Assembly (NCBI RefSeq): GCF_018129685.1
Contig: NZ_JAFCLG010000002.1
Span: 96,001 to 160,000 of the forward strand
Direction of reading: 5' to 3'
Length of the DNA stretch: 64,000 bases
Source of the DNA: Bradyrhizobium manausense
GTDB lineage: Bacteria > Pseudomonadota > Alphaproteobacteria > Rhizobiales > Xanthobacteraceae
Below are positions 1 through 9,085 of the stretch, piece by piece. A program made the position numbers and the translations under genes. Under the pieces are notes generated by a model. It ran no database searches. It was not told the DNA's origin and saw only the letters and a list, made by a program, of their open reading frames with translations. Each line of letters begins with the position of its first letter. Position 1 is the first letter of the stretch.

Positions 1-963
1 GAGAAGGGCCAGAAGATCTATCACTCCGAGCGCCAGAACCATCACCTGGAGGCCGTGCTCGACCGCTCGCTGATCGAGAAGGCGCAGCCCGCGCTCGACC
101 GCGGCGCGCCGGTCAGAATCGAGGCTGCGATCAACAGCACCAACCGCTCCGCGGGCGCGATGCTGTCAGGCGCGGTCGCCAAGATCTACGGCCATGCCGG
201 CCTGCCGCACGACACGATCCATGTCAGCCTCAAGGGCACCGCCGGCCAGGCCTTCGGTGCGTGGCTCGCCAATGGCGTCACTTTCGAGCTCGAGGGTGAA
301 GCGAACGACTATGTCGGCAAGGGCCTTTCCGGCGGCAAGATCATCGTCAAGCCGCCGGCCAACAGCAGCATCGTGCCGGAAGAGAGCATCATCGTCGGCA
401 ACACGGTGATGTACGGCGCCATTCAGGGCGAGTGCTACTTCCGCGGCGTCGCCGGCGAGCGCTTCGCCGTGCGCAACTCGGGTGCGGTCGCCGTCGTCGA
501 AGGCGCGGGCGATCATTGCTGCGAATACATGACCGGCGGCATCGTGGTCGTGCTCGGCAAGACCGGACGCAATTTCGCGGCCGGCATGTCCGGCGGCATC
601 GCCTATGTGCTCGACGAGACCGGTGAGTTCGACAAGCTGTGCAACATGGCGATGGTCGAGCTCGAACCGGTGCTGTCGGAAGAGATGATCAATGCCGACA
701 CCTATCACGCCAGCGGCGATCTCGAGGCGCATGGCCGGGTCGACGTGTTCAAGAACCTGCTCGCCTCCGACGTCGAGCGGCTGCACGTCCTGATCACGCG
801 CCACGCGAAGGCAACCGGCTCCAAGCGCGCTGCCGACATCCTTGCCAATTGGAAGGAATGGCTGCCAAAATTCCGCAAGGTGATGCCGGTCGAGTACCGG
901 CGCGCACTGCGCGAATTGGCCGCCAACGCGGACGCCGAGCCGAAAATCGCGATCGGGGCGTAA
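1..963 (+). CDS. gltB: Glutamate synthase large subunit, C-terminal part (5' end outside window)
   Basis: This is the end of the NADPH glutamate synthase alpha chain. The reading frame is open from base 1, so the gene is cut by the window edge and about 320 residues are visible. The visible part is the GXGXG beta-helix domain: repeated glycine turns such as GGKIIV, YGAIQGECYFRG and MSGGIAYVLD. In the family this domain is structural and holds the amidotransferase and synthase domains together. The holoenzyme turns glutamine plus 2-oxoglutarate into two glutamates in ammonium assimilation. The next gene is gltD on the same strand after a 171-base gap filled by a palindromic repeat, so the two may be co-transcribed. 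Confidence 0.95.
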   Translation, partial: EKGQKIYHSERQNHHLEAVLDRSLIEKAQPALDRGAPVRIEAAINSTNRSAGAMLSGAVAKIYGHAGLPHDTIHVSLKGTAGQAFGAWLANGVTFELEGEANDYVGKGLSGGKIIVKPPANSSIVPEESIIVGNTVMYGAIQGECYFRGVAGERFAVRNSGAVAVVEGAGDHCCEYMTGGIVVVLGKTGRNFAAGMSGGIAYVLDETGEFDKLCNMAMVELEPVLSEEMINADTYHASGDLEAHGRVDVFKNLLASDVERLHVLITRHAKATGSKRAADILANWKEWLPKFRKVMPVEYRRALRELAANADAEPKIAIGA

Positions 964-975
964 AGCATCACACCC

Positions 976-1090
976 CGTCATTGCGAGCGAAGCGAAGCAA
1001 TCCAGACTTTCTTCTCGGATACACTGGATTGCTTCGTCGCTTCAGTGCAAAATTGCGTAGCAATTTTGTCACGAGCTCCTCGCAATGACG
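976..1090. repeat. Palindromic intergenic repeat, CGTCATTGCGAG family
   Basis: The outer ends CGTCATTGCGAG and CTCGCAATGACG are inverted copies. Inside, GCGAAGCAATCCAG at about 992 pairs with CTGGATTGCTTCG at about 1024. A second perfect hairpin, CAAAATTGC / GCAATTTTG, sits at 1048-1068. It fills the gltB-gltD gap and would be transcribed with the operon. Confidence 0.85.
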
Positions 1091-1134
1091 ACGAGAAGCA
1101 ACAAACGAATTAAGCGGCAGGGACTTCGGGTTTA

Positions 1135-2586
<1,452 letters not shown>

Positions 2587-2618
2587 CTGCTCGGCTCGCT
2601 GCCAGACTTACGAAAGGT

Positions 2619-2720
2619 GTCATCGCCCGCGAAAGCGGGCGATCCAGTATTCCAGAGACGTCAAACGTATACGGATAGGCCGCAGCGTACTGGATGCCCC
2701 GCCTTCGCGGGGCATGACGA
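2619..2720. repeat. Palindromic intergenic repeat
   Basis: GTCATCGCCCGCGAAAGCGGGCGATCCAGTA-type left arm and a TACTGGATGCCCCGC...GGGGCATGACGAC right arm face each other, and each arm has its own short hairpin. It lies just after gltD and reaches into the longest possible reading frame of the next gene, which argues for a later start there. Confidence 0.8.
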
Positions 2721-2749
2721 CGGAAATAGTGGCGCCTCTGGACCCGCAC

Positions 2750-3157
2750 ATGCCCAAATATCACGCCATCGAACAGCCCCTTGCGATCAAGACGAGCTTG
2801 AGTGATCTCATCGCCTTGACTTGGGAAGCCCTGGGTATACGCGCCGACTTTGCGGTTCCGGAGGACGAATTGCGGGCTATCACGGTTCGGTTCGACAGGA
2901 CTCACGTCGTTCGAATTTTGGACGAAATGGCGCTTAGCACCGAAGCCGAGGATACGCCGTCTGAGGGACTGCTCGCCGAGCACTTCGCATATCTGGTCGA
3001 GGACTCATCGTTCTGGAAGTCACAATCTGAAGCGCTCAAGCTCGTTCACAGCAATGCTCGCCACTATCGCTTTGTCACCGGCTGGACATGCCTTGACGTC
3101 GTTTCAGACGAAGAGCCAGTCATCACAGTGACCACGCGAAAGCCGGACCGTAGCTAG
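2750..3157 (+). CDS. Hypothetical protein, 135 residues
   Basis: A soluble, acidic protein of unknown function. There is no signal peptide or membrane segment. It contains a mixed helix pattern (TSLSDLIALTWEAL, TAEDTPSEGLLAEHFAYLVEDSSFW) and ends with a beta-like stretch (EPVITVTTRK). I place the start at ATG 2750 (MPKYHAIEQPL). An upstream ATG at 2714 is in frame but lies inside the right arm of the palindromic repeat, so it is probably a by-product of the repeat. The gene stands alone between gltD and a convergent outer-membrane protein gene. I do not recognise the family. Confidence 0.65.
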   Translation: MPKYHAIEQPLAIKTSLSDLIALTWEALGIRADFAVPEDELRAITVRFDRTHVVRILDEMALSTEAEDTPSEGLLAEHFAYLVEDSSFWKSQSEALKLVHSNARHYRFVTGWTCLDVVSDEEPVITVTTRKPDRS

Positions 3158-3180
3158 CTAATTAGCAACGAAGACGCGCT

Positions 3181-4926
3181 TTAATTCTGCAGCCTCACCC
3201 CGACCATCACCACCGTCCCCTGCGAGCTCGACCCCGGCTGGTTCGAGTCCAGGATGTCGTGACGCAGCGAGCCCTTGATCCAGATGTTGCGGTTGAGCTT
3301 GTAGATCAAATCGCCTTCGATCGAGTAGGTCTTGTCGTTGCGATTCTGGCCCTGATAGTCGTAGGTGCCGTAGGTGAACTTGCCGATCGCCGTGAGCCAG
3401 CGGCGGAAGTCGTGGTCGACTTCGGCCGCGTAGGTGTGCACCAGCACGCCGGAGGAGCCGGGGATGGTGGTTTCCGCGATCTGGGTGTCGGTGTTGAATT
3501 TCACCGTCGTCAGCCCGCTCGCGTTCCAGATCAGCGAGCCCGAGGTCAGGAAGCCCGAGAGCTGGCTGAGGCGCGGATCGACATAGTTGCGTGCGGAATA
3601 GCCTATCGAGACTTCGCCGGTGAGGATGCGGGTGAACTCGAAGGACGAGCCGACCTTGGCGTAGCCGCCGGTTGAATCGCGCAAATAGCCGTTGCGATCG
3701 GCGGCCTGGTCGTGAATGCGGTTGTCGCCCTGGATCTCGACGAAGGGCTTCAGGCCCGGCTTCAGGTCGTAAGAGAATCGTCCGACACCGCCATACTGGT
3801 TGAAGTCGCGGTCGTCGTTGCTGAAGGTCGAGCCGTCGGTGAGCTTGGAGTCGGTATAGGCGGTGCGATCGATCGTCGCGCCGGCCGCGACCTGGAAGCG
3901 GTTGAAGGTCTGGTCGAAGCCGAAGGTGCCGCCATAGGTGGCGTAGATGGGATATTTTTGCAGGCCGGCCTGCACGTTCGGGCTGCCGGGATTGTCGGTG
4001 GCGAGCCGCAGCCGGAATTGCGAGGTCAGCTTGAGATCGCGATCGACGTCGAAGCGGCCGTCGACATGGCCGGTGAAATCGGGGCGATTGATCTCGACAG
4101 GCGACGGCGAGGCAAGGCCGTCGATGGTCGCCGGCATGTTGTTGGTGTAGCCGTTGAACGAGCCGCGCAAATCGGCGACCAGCGCGTGGCGTTCCCAATC
4201 GGACATCACGAGGAGATCAGGCGCGACGACAACGACCGGCGAGCCGACCGGCTTTTGCAGGCGCGCGGGGTTGGTGTCGTAACCGGTGGAGAGTTCGAGC
4301 CCGCCCTTGATCAGGAAGCTGCCGGCGTAATCGCCGACCGCGCCGAAAGCGTCGTCGTCGGCCTTGAGGCGACGGCGCTGCGGCTGGCCGGGCACAGTGC
4401 CCGCCATGGCCGGCGGCACCGGCGTCTTGTTCGCGGTCTCCGACGGCGGCGGCGCGATGCGCGGCGGACCAAGCGTGGAGACGGGCGGCGTTGCGGGCGG
4501 CACCGGCGAGCCGGGGCCGGCGGCCTTCTTCGGCTTCGGCTGGCCGGGGTAGAGCTTGGGCTGCTGGCGCTTGCGATTGAGCGAGTCGTAGCCGGAACTG
4601 CTCGCGCCGTTGGCGGCGGGCAGGCCATAGGTTGGGACCTGACCGATGCGTGACGCCGCGGGTGTGTCGCTTTTCCTGCGCGGATCGTCGTTGGGATCCG
4701 GCGGCTGCGGGATCGCGTCCGACGGAGCCTGCAGCACACCGGCCGTGCGGCGCGTGGGAAGCGTGTCAGGCGAGACGAAGCCGCCGCGGTTGGGATTGAA
4801 CAGGTCGGGCGTGACGCTCTGGGCCGCCGCCGGAGCGTTCTCAAGCGCGATCAGCAGCAGGCATGGCAAAGCGGCGCGAAAGACGTACGCGCGACGGCTC
4901 CGGCCCCTACCTGGAGGCGACCCCAC
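3181..4926 (-). CDS. Outer membrane beta-barrel protein (putative beta-barrel porin type)
   Basis: 581 residues with an N-terminal signal peptide (VFRAALPCLLLIALENAPAAAQ), a proline-rich and low-complexity linker to about residue 180 (PVPPATPPVSTLGPPRIAPPP), then a long C-terminal domain of alternating aromatic strands (GGLELSTGYDTNP, LKLTSQFRLRLATDN, NRFQVAAGATIDRTAYTDSKL, KPFVEIQGDNRIHD). It ends in a strand closing on VGVRLQN, which fits an outer-membrane barrel. The likely family is the putative beta-barrel porin 2 group found in many Rhizobiales. The start read is GTG 4926, with GGAG about ten bases upstream. It is divergent from kdsD. Substrate and role cannot be read from the sequence. 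Confidence 0.8.
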   Translation of the reverse strand: MGSPPGRGRSRRAYVFRAALPCLLLIALENAPAAAQSVTPDLFNPNRGGFVSPDTLPTRRTAGVLQAPSDAIPQPPDPNDDPRRKSDTPAASRIGQVPTYGLPAANGASSSGYDSLNRKRQQPKLYPGQPKPKKAAGPGSPVPPATPPVSTLGPPRIAPPPSETANKTPVPPAMAGTVPGQPQRRRLKADDDAFGAVGDYAGSFLIKGGLELSTGYDTNPARLQKPVGSPVVVVAPDLLVMSDWERHALVADLRGSFNGYTNNMPATIDGLASPSPVEINRPDFTGHVDGRFDVDRDLKLTSQFRLRLATDNPGSPNVQAGLQKYPIYATYGGTFGFDQTFNRFQVAAGATIDRTAYTDSKLTDGSTFSNDDRDFNQYGGVGRFSYDLKPGLKPFVEIQGDNRIHDQAADRNGYLRDSTGGYAKVGSSFEFTRILTGEVSIGYSARNYVDPRLSQLSGFLTSGSLIWNASGLTTVKFNTDTQIAETTIPGSSGVLVHTYAAEVDHDFRRWLTAIGKFTYGTYDYQGQNRNDKTYSIEGDLIYKLNRNIWIKGSLRHDILDSNQPGSSSQGTVVMVGVRLQN

Positions 4927-4991
4927 GATGGAATAACTCCAACGAAATCAAACACTTCGTCGATGACCTCCGCGACCTCGCGGGAACCATC

Positions 4992-5022
4992 GTTAATGGA
5001 GTTAAAACAATTATGGTTAATG
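4992..5022. promoter_or_regulatory. AT-rich direct repeat in the divergent promoter gap
   Basis: GTTAATG occurs at 4992-4998 and again at 5016-5022, 24 bases apart, inside a locally AT-rich stretch between the outer-membrane protein gene and kdsD. It could be a regulator site or promoter DNA. No known motif is recognised. Confidence 0.3.
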
Positions 5023-5117
5023 ACCCGTTGAGGGCGATGGCGGTCGCGTCGCCTCAACCGCCGGGGCGTGCTAAGGAGGCGTCAAAGGGCCGACGCCCCT
5101 CCTCCCTGGATCCAGAC

Positions 5118-6125
5118 ATGCCGAGTTCGAAACCGCTGATGACCTCATCATCCGGCCCCACCCCCGCCAGCGTCGAATCCGCGCTCCGCACGCTGGAGAC
5201 GGAGAGCGGCGGCATCAACGCGCTCGCAGCCGCCCTGCGCGGCCCGCTGGGCGAGTCCTTTGCCAAAGCGGTCGACCTGATCCGCAACGCCAAGGGCCGG
5301 GTCATCGTCACGGGCCTCGGCAAATCAGGCCACATGGCGCGCAAGATCGCGGCGACCCTGGCCTCGACGGGTACGCCGGCCTTCTTCGTTCACACCGCTG
5401 AAGCCGCCCATGGCGACCTCGGGATGATCACCACCGACGACGTCATCATGGCGCTGTCCTGGTCCGGCGAGCAGCCGGAGATGAAGACGCTGGTGAACTA
5501 TTCGGCGCGCTTTGCGATCCCGATGATCGCGGTGACGTCGAATGCGGCCTCGTCGCTTGGCCAAGCCGCCGACATCGTGATCGAGTTGCCGAAGGCGCGC
5601 GAGGCGTGTCCGCACAATCTGGCGCCGACCACCTCGACCATGATGCAGGTTGCGATCGGCGATGCCATTGCGATCGCGCTGCTCGAAGGCCGCGGCTTCA
5701 CGGCGCTGGAGTTCGCGCATTTCCACCCCGGCGGCAAGCTGGGGGCGATGCTCAAATACGTCCGCGACTACATGCGTACCGGCGCGGAGATCCCGGTCAA
5801 GCCGCTCGGCACCAAAATGTCGGACGCGATCATGGAGATGTCGGCGAAGGGGCTCGGCTGCGTCTGCATCGTCAACGATGCGAACGCGGCGGTCGGGATC
5901 ATCACCGACGGCGATCTGCGCCGCCACATGCGGCCTGACCTGCTGACAGTGTCGGTCGACGACATCATGACGAAGCAGCCGAAGACCGTGCCCCCCTCGA
6001 TGCTGGCGACCGAGATGATCGAGGTGCTGAACACCCGCAAGATCACGACGCTGGTCGTGACCGAGGCGGACGAGGTGGTGGGGATCGTGCACCTGCACGA
6101 TCTTTTGCGCGCCGGTGTGGCGTAG
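5118..6125 (+). CDS. kdsD: Arabinose-5-phosphate isomerase
   Basis: KpsF/GutQ family sugar-phosphate isomerase, 335 residues, which converts D-ribulose 5-phosphate to D-arabinose 5-phosphate, the first step to Kdo for lipopolysaccharide. An N-terminal SIS domain is clear (GRVIVTGLGKSGHMARKIAATLASTGTPAFFVHTAEAAHGDLG, then the ALSWSGEQPE loop and the AHFHPGGKLG motif). Two CBS domains follow (MSDAIMEMSAKGLGCVCIVND..., VDDIMTKQPKTVPPSML...). Start at ATG 5118: the open frame goes back to 4863 but runs into the divergent neighbour's signal-peptide region, and 335 residues is the normal length. An AAGGAGG lies at 5073-5079, too far to be its ribosome site. Confidence 0.93.
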   Translation: MPSSKPLMTSSSGPTPASVESALRTLETESGGINALAAALRGPLGESFAKAVDLIRNAKGRVIVTGLGKSGHMARKIAATLASTGTPAFFVHTAEAAHGDLGMITTDDVIMALSWSGEQPEMKTLVNYSARFAIPMIAVTSNAASSLGQAADIVIELPKAREACPHNLAPTTSTMMQVAIGDAIAIALLEGRGFTALEFAHFHPGGKLGAMLKYVRDYMRTGAEIPVKPLGTKMSDAIMEMSAKGLGCVCIVNDANAAVGIITDGDLRRHMRPDLLTVSVDDIMTKQPKTVPPSMLATEMIEVLNTRKITTLVVTEADEVVGIVHLHDLLRAGVA

Positions 6126-6136
6126 TTTCAAGCACA

Positions 6137-6214
6137 GTCATTCCGGGGCGATGCGAAGCATCGAACCCGGAATCTCGAGATTCCGGGTTCACGCTTTGCG
6201 TGCTCCGGAATGAC
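6137..6214. repeat. Palindromic repeat, GTCATTCCGGGGC family, with a perfect 28-bp palindrome
   Basis: Ends GTCATTCCGG and CCGGAATGAC are inverted. The centre, 6163-6190, is a perfect 28-base palindrome beginning GAACCCGGAATC. It separates the convergent kdsD and carboxymuconolactone-decarboxylase-like genes. Longer relatives are at 26032 and 46415. Confidence 0.9.
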
Positions 6215-6222
6215 AGCGAGCA

Positions 6223-6774
6223 CTACCCCGGAAACCGCGCGGCCTTCTCTTCCAGCGGCAGCTTCAGCCCGTTGGCCAGATACGACACCGTGCGATAGAA
6301 CCCGCACAGCAGCATGATCTCCAGGATCTGCGCCTCGTCGTAATGCGCCGAGAGCGCGGCGAACTCGTCGTCGGTGAACGTCGCTCTTGTGTGCAGCGCG
6401 TCCACCGCAGCGATCAGGGCCTGCTCGGCCAGCGACCAGCAAGCCGAAGTCGCATCGCCCTCGACCGTCGCGCGGACCTCGTCCTCGCTGAGCCTGGCCG
6501 GGCCCGCGAAGATCGCGACATGGACGCCCCATTCATATTCGCATTTATTCAGCGCGCAGGTGCGGTTGATGACGATCTCGCGCTGGCGCAGCGGCAACGG
6601 ACCCGGATCGAGGAGGCCGCCGGCGCGAAATTTCTCCCAGGCGCGGGTGTGGCCGGCCATCACCCGGAACAGCACCAGCGGCGGTGCGCCGCGCATGATG
6701 CGGTCGAACTGCGCCTGGATCTCCTGGGTATAAGGCGGCGCGAGCGGGGCGATACGCGGCGTCGGGGATGACAT
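6223..6774 (-). CDS. Carboxymuconolactone decarboxylase family protein
   Basis: 183 residues with the CMD/AhpD-like all-helical fold: PLPLRQREIVINRTCALNKCEYEWGVHVAIF resembles the family core around the active helix, although only one Cys (CALNKC gives two cysteines four apart, not the CxxC of AhpD) is arranged near it. Members act as peroxidase-like or decarboxylase enzymes; the exact reaction here cannot be told. It is divergent from an HxlR regulator, and the 71-base gap holds two regulator-like palindromes, so the gene is probably the target of that regulator and may answer to an electrophile or oxidant. Confidence 0.85.
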   Translation of the reverse strand: MSSPTPRIAPLAPPYTQEIQAQFDRIMRGAPPLVLFRVMAGHTRAWEKFRAGGLLDPGPLPLRQREIVINRTCALNKCEYEWGVHVAIFAGPARLSEDEVRATVEGDATSACWSLAEQALIAAVDALHTRATFTDDEFAALSAHYDEAQILEIMLLCGFYRTVSYLANGLKLPLEEKAARFPG

Positions 6775-6787
6775 GGGCGTCCTTTTT

Positions 6788-6826
6788 GCTACAATTATTG
6801 TAGCATTACGCTACATTATCCGTAGC
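6788..6826. promoter_or_regulatory. Pair of 17-bp operator-like palindromes, probable HxlR sites
   Basis: GCTACAATTATTGTAGC (6788-6804) has perfect 7-base arms. GCTACATTATCCGTAGC (6810-6826) has the same length and the same outer GCTAC/GTAGC arms. Their centres are 22 bases apart, about two helical turns. They lie in the gap between the divergent genes and are AT-rich against the surroundings. Binding by the adjacent HxlR protein is inferred from position. Confidence 0.75.
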
Positions 6827-6845
6827 AAGACGCAAGAGGGTTGCG

Positions 6846-7166
6846 ATGGCGAAGCAGGCAGCATCAGGGAAAGTCCGCGGCTCGCGGTCCGGCCGGCCAG
6901 TCATGGCGCTGCTCGACCTGCTCGGCCGGCGCTGGGCCTTGCGAATCCTGTGGGAGCTGCGCGAGGAGCCCCTCACCTCGCGCGCGCTGCGCACGGCCTG
7001 CGACGAAGCTTCGCCGACGGTGCTGCAGGCTCGGCTGACGGAATTGCGCGGGGCGGGGTTCGTGGAGCTCGGCGAAGGCGGCGGCTATGCGCTGACGGCG
7101 CTTGGGCGGGAGCTGTGCGAGATGGTCATGCCGCTGCTCCGGTTTGCGGAGCGGTGGAAGAGGTAG
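6846..7166 (+). CDS. HxlR-family transcriptional regulator
   Basis: A 106-residue winged-helix protein. The body matches HxlR: MALLDLLGRRWALRILWELREEPLTSRALRTACDEASPTVLQARLTELRGAGFVEL, followed by the wing GEGGGYALTALGRELCEMVMPL. The usual N-terminal redox cysteine is missing, but Cys occurs at the start of the recognition region (TACDEA) and near the C-terminus (ELCEMV). Start ATG 6846 has GAGGG seven bases upstream. It is divergent from a CMD-family gene with two palindromes between, which suggests that it regulates itself and its neighbour. Confidence 0.9.
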   Translation: MAKQAASGKVRGSRSGRPVMALLDLLGRRWALRILWELREEPLTSRALRTACDEASPTVLQARLTELRGAGFVELGEGGGYALTALGRELCEMVMPLLRFAERWKR

Positions 7167-7199
7167 GGCCTCGCTTACCCTCCCCTGGAGGGTTGAAAG

Positions 7200-7643
7200 C
7201 TACGCCGCCGCCACCGTCAGATTGGCGCCATCCACCTGCACCACCTTCACCCTTGTCCCCGCCGGCGTGTCCGGACCCGCGACGCGCCACACCGTGTCGC
7301 CGATGCGCATGGTGCCGTTGCCGTCGATGATCGGCTTCTCCAGCGTGAATTCGCGGCCGAGCAGCGCCTCGGTGCGCTTGTTGAGGAAGGGGCTGGCGTT
7401 TTCATCCGGCTTCGACCGGGCGAGCCGACGCCAGACTGGCACGGCGGCAGCGGCGAACACCGCGAACATCACGAGCTGGATCTGCCAGGAGATGACGGTC
7501 GCGAACGAGATCAGGCCGACCAGCAATGCCGCAAGCCCGAGCCAGAACAGGAACACGCCCGGCGCGATCACCTCCAGCGCCATCAGGATGAAGCCGAAGA
7601 TCAGCCAGTTCCAGGTGCCGAGCGATACGAACATGTCGGTCAT
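7200..7643 (-). CDS. NfeD-family membrane protein
   Basis: 147 residues. Three or four membrane segments fill the first half (WNWLIFGFILMALEVIAPGVFLFWLGLAALLVGLISF, QLVMFAVFAAAAVPVW), then a C-terminal OB-like beta domain (LGREFTLEKPIIDGNGTMRIGDTVWRVAGPDTPAGTRVKVVQVDGANLTV). This is the short NfeD form without a protease domain. It lies downstream of the SPFH gene on the same strand, the common pairing; such pairs are thought to work in membrane microdomain or membrane protein quality control. It is convergent with the HxlR gene, with a short CCCTCCCCTGGAGGG hairpin at about 7177-7193 between them. Confidence 0.93.
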   Translation of the reverse strand: MTDMFVSLGTWNWLIFGFILMALEVIAPGVFLFWLGLAALLVGLISFATVISWQIQLVMFAVFAAAAVPVWRRLARSKPDENASPFLNKRTEALLGREFTLEKPIIDGNGTMRIGDTVWRVAGPDTPAGTRVKVVQVDGANLTVAAA

Positions 7644-7662
7644 GACACGACCTCTTTATAGT

Positions 7663-7711
7663 GGCGCATGCCCTTGCCGGAAAACCGGTCTCCGCTTTTC
7701 CGGCGCATGCG
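7663..7711. repeat. Inverted repeat between nfeD-like and SPFH genes
   Basis: Arms GCCGGAAAA (7676-7684) and TTTTCCGGC (7696-7704) pair perfectly and are flanked on both sides by GCGCATGC-type sequence. It lies inside the probable SPFH-NfeD transcript. Confidence 0.7.
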
Positions 7712-7756
7712 CTTGATAGTGCCGCATGACCTTATCAGAAGATCATGCGCCGTTCC

Positions 7757-8761
7757 TTATCCCTGCCGCGGCGGGACCGTTGGAGGCGTGCCGCCGGCCG
7801 GCGGCACCGAGCCGGTACGGCGCGCCGCCGCGGACGCGGACGCCGCGCTTTCGCCGAACGTCGCCTTCGCGATCTCGCCGATGCCGGCGAGCGAACCGAG
7901 CATGCTGGTCGCTTCCATCGGCAACATGATGAGCTTCTGGTTCGGCGCATCCGCGAACTGGCCGAACGCCTTGATATATTTGTCCGCGATGAAGTAATTC
8001 AGCGCCGCGACGTCGCCCTTGGCGATGGCCTCGCTGACCATCTGCGTCGCCTTGGCCTCGGCTTCGGCGGACCGCTCGCGCGCTTCGGCATCGCGGAACG
8101 CAGCTTCCTTGCGGCCCTCGGCCTGAAGGATCTGGCCCTGCTTGGCGCCTTCGGCGCGCAGGATCTCGGACTGGCGCTGGCCTTCCGCGGCCAGAATGTC
8201 GGCGCGCTTGACGCGCTCGGCCTTCATCTGCCGGCCCATGGCTTCGACGAGGTCGGCCGGCGGCACGATGTCCTTGATCTCGATGCGGTTGACCTTCAGG
8301 CCCCACGGCGAGACCGCAGCGTCGACGACGCGCAACAGGCGCTCGTTGATCTCGTCGCGGTGCGACAGCACCTGGTCGAGATCCATCGCGCCCATCACCG
8401 AGCGGATGTTGGTCATGGTCAGGACGGTGATGGCCTGGGTGAGGTTGGAGACCTCGTAGCTCGCCTTCGCTGCATCGAACACCTGATAGAAGGCAACGCC
8501 GTCCACGGTCACGGTGGCGTTGTCCTTGGTGATCACCTCCTGCTCGGGGATGTCGATCACCTGCTCCATCATGTTGATCTTGCGTCCGACGCGATCGAAA
8601 TAGGGCACGATCAGATTGAGCCCGGGGCTCAGCGTCTGGGTGTACTTGCCGAACCGTTCGATGGTCCAGTCATAGCCCTGCGGCACCGTCTTCACGCCGG
8701 CAATCAGCGTGACGATGACGAGCAGCACCAGCACAATCGCGAAAATATCGAAACCGCTCAT
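7757..8761 (-). CDS. SPFH/Band 7 domain protein (QmcA/stomatin-like)
   Basis: 334 residues. One N-terminal membrane segment (FDIFAIVLVLLVIVTLIAGV) leads into the SPFH domain (VPQGYDWTIERFGKYTQTLSPGLNLIVPYFDRVGRKINMMEQVIDIPEQEVITKDNATVTVDGVAFYQV). A long Ala/Glu-rich coiled coil follows (AAEGQRQSEILRAEGAKQGQILQAEGRKEAAFRDAEARERSAEAEAKAT). The C-terminal tail is Ser/Ala/Pro-rich. This is the layout of E. coli QmcA and of slipins that oligomerise on the inner membrane. The nfeD-like gene comes next on the same strand, which supports a functional pair. Confidence 0.93.
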   Translation of the reverse strand: MSGFDIFAIVLVLLVIVTLIAGVKTVPQGYDWTIERFGKYTQTLSPGLNLIVPYFDRVGRKINMMEQVIDIPEQEVITKDNATVTVDGVAFYQVFDAAKASYEVSNLTQAITVLTMTNIRSVMGAMDLDQVLSHRDEINERLLRVVDAAVSPWGLKVNRIEIKDIVPPADLVEAMGRQMKAERVKRADILAAEGQRQSEILRAEGAKQGQILQAEGRKEAAFRDAEARERSAEAEAKATQMVSEAIAKGDVAALNYFIADKYIKAFGQFADAPNQKLIMLPMEATSMLGSLAGIGEIAKATFGESAASASAAARRTGSVPPAGGTPPTVPPRQG

Positions 8762-8968
8762 ATATCCTCCAAGGCGGGAAACAGGCCTTTACCGCGCAGT
8801 CATTGGTCGGGACCACGACCCTACCGGTTCAGCGGTCGCTTTTCACGTCAGCATTCGCGCGTTTCTGAACAAGGCGCACGGAGCGAGAACGGTCACGATT
8901 ATGTATTCGCGAAGGGCTCTTGAAAGCGTAGGGACGCAGTCCCAACGGCAAACGTTAAGATTTGCGCC

Positions 8969-9085
8969 CTACTCGACGACGTCGTGTGCGATTGCGAGCA
9001 GGCTCGCCGGGATCGTGATACCCATGGCCCTGGCGCTCTTCAGGTTGATGACGAGCTCGAACCTGGTGGGATTAGGAGCGCCCAT
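8969..9085 (-). pseudogene. Remnant of an ABC_sub_bind-type substrate-binding protein (C-terminal 38 residues)
   Basis: The minus strand reads [22 protein letters not shown] and on through [16 protein letters not shown] to a stop. This matches the highly conserved C-terminal signature of the ABC transporter substrate-binding family PF04392 (usually [14 protein letters not shown], then ending in ADEVIE). Everything N-terminal is absent: the frame meets hemH, whose stop codon overlaps the first ATG. It is therefore the tail of a deleted gene that now abuts hemH. The family is very numerous in Bradyrhizobium. I do not think it is translated. Confidence 0.75.

Noticed and set aside
3235..3255. 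tRNA T-loop-like GGTTCGAGTCC
   Set aside because: It lies inside the coding sequence of the outer-membrane protein, and no acceptor stem or anticodon arm can be folded around it.
3712..4653. 313-codon plus-strand frame opposite the outer-membrane protein
   Set aside because: Rich in Val/Gly/Arg without domain; the minus-strand product has a signal peptide and barrel strands.
4863..5117. 85-residue N-terminal extension of kdsD
   Set aside because: It overlaps the start of the divergent outer-membrane gene and gives 420 residues, against about 335 for the family. ATG 5118 restores the normal length.
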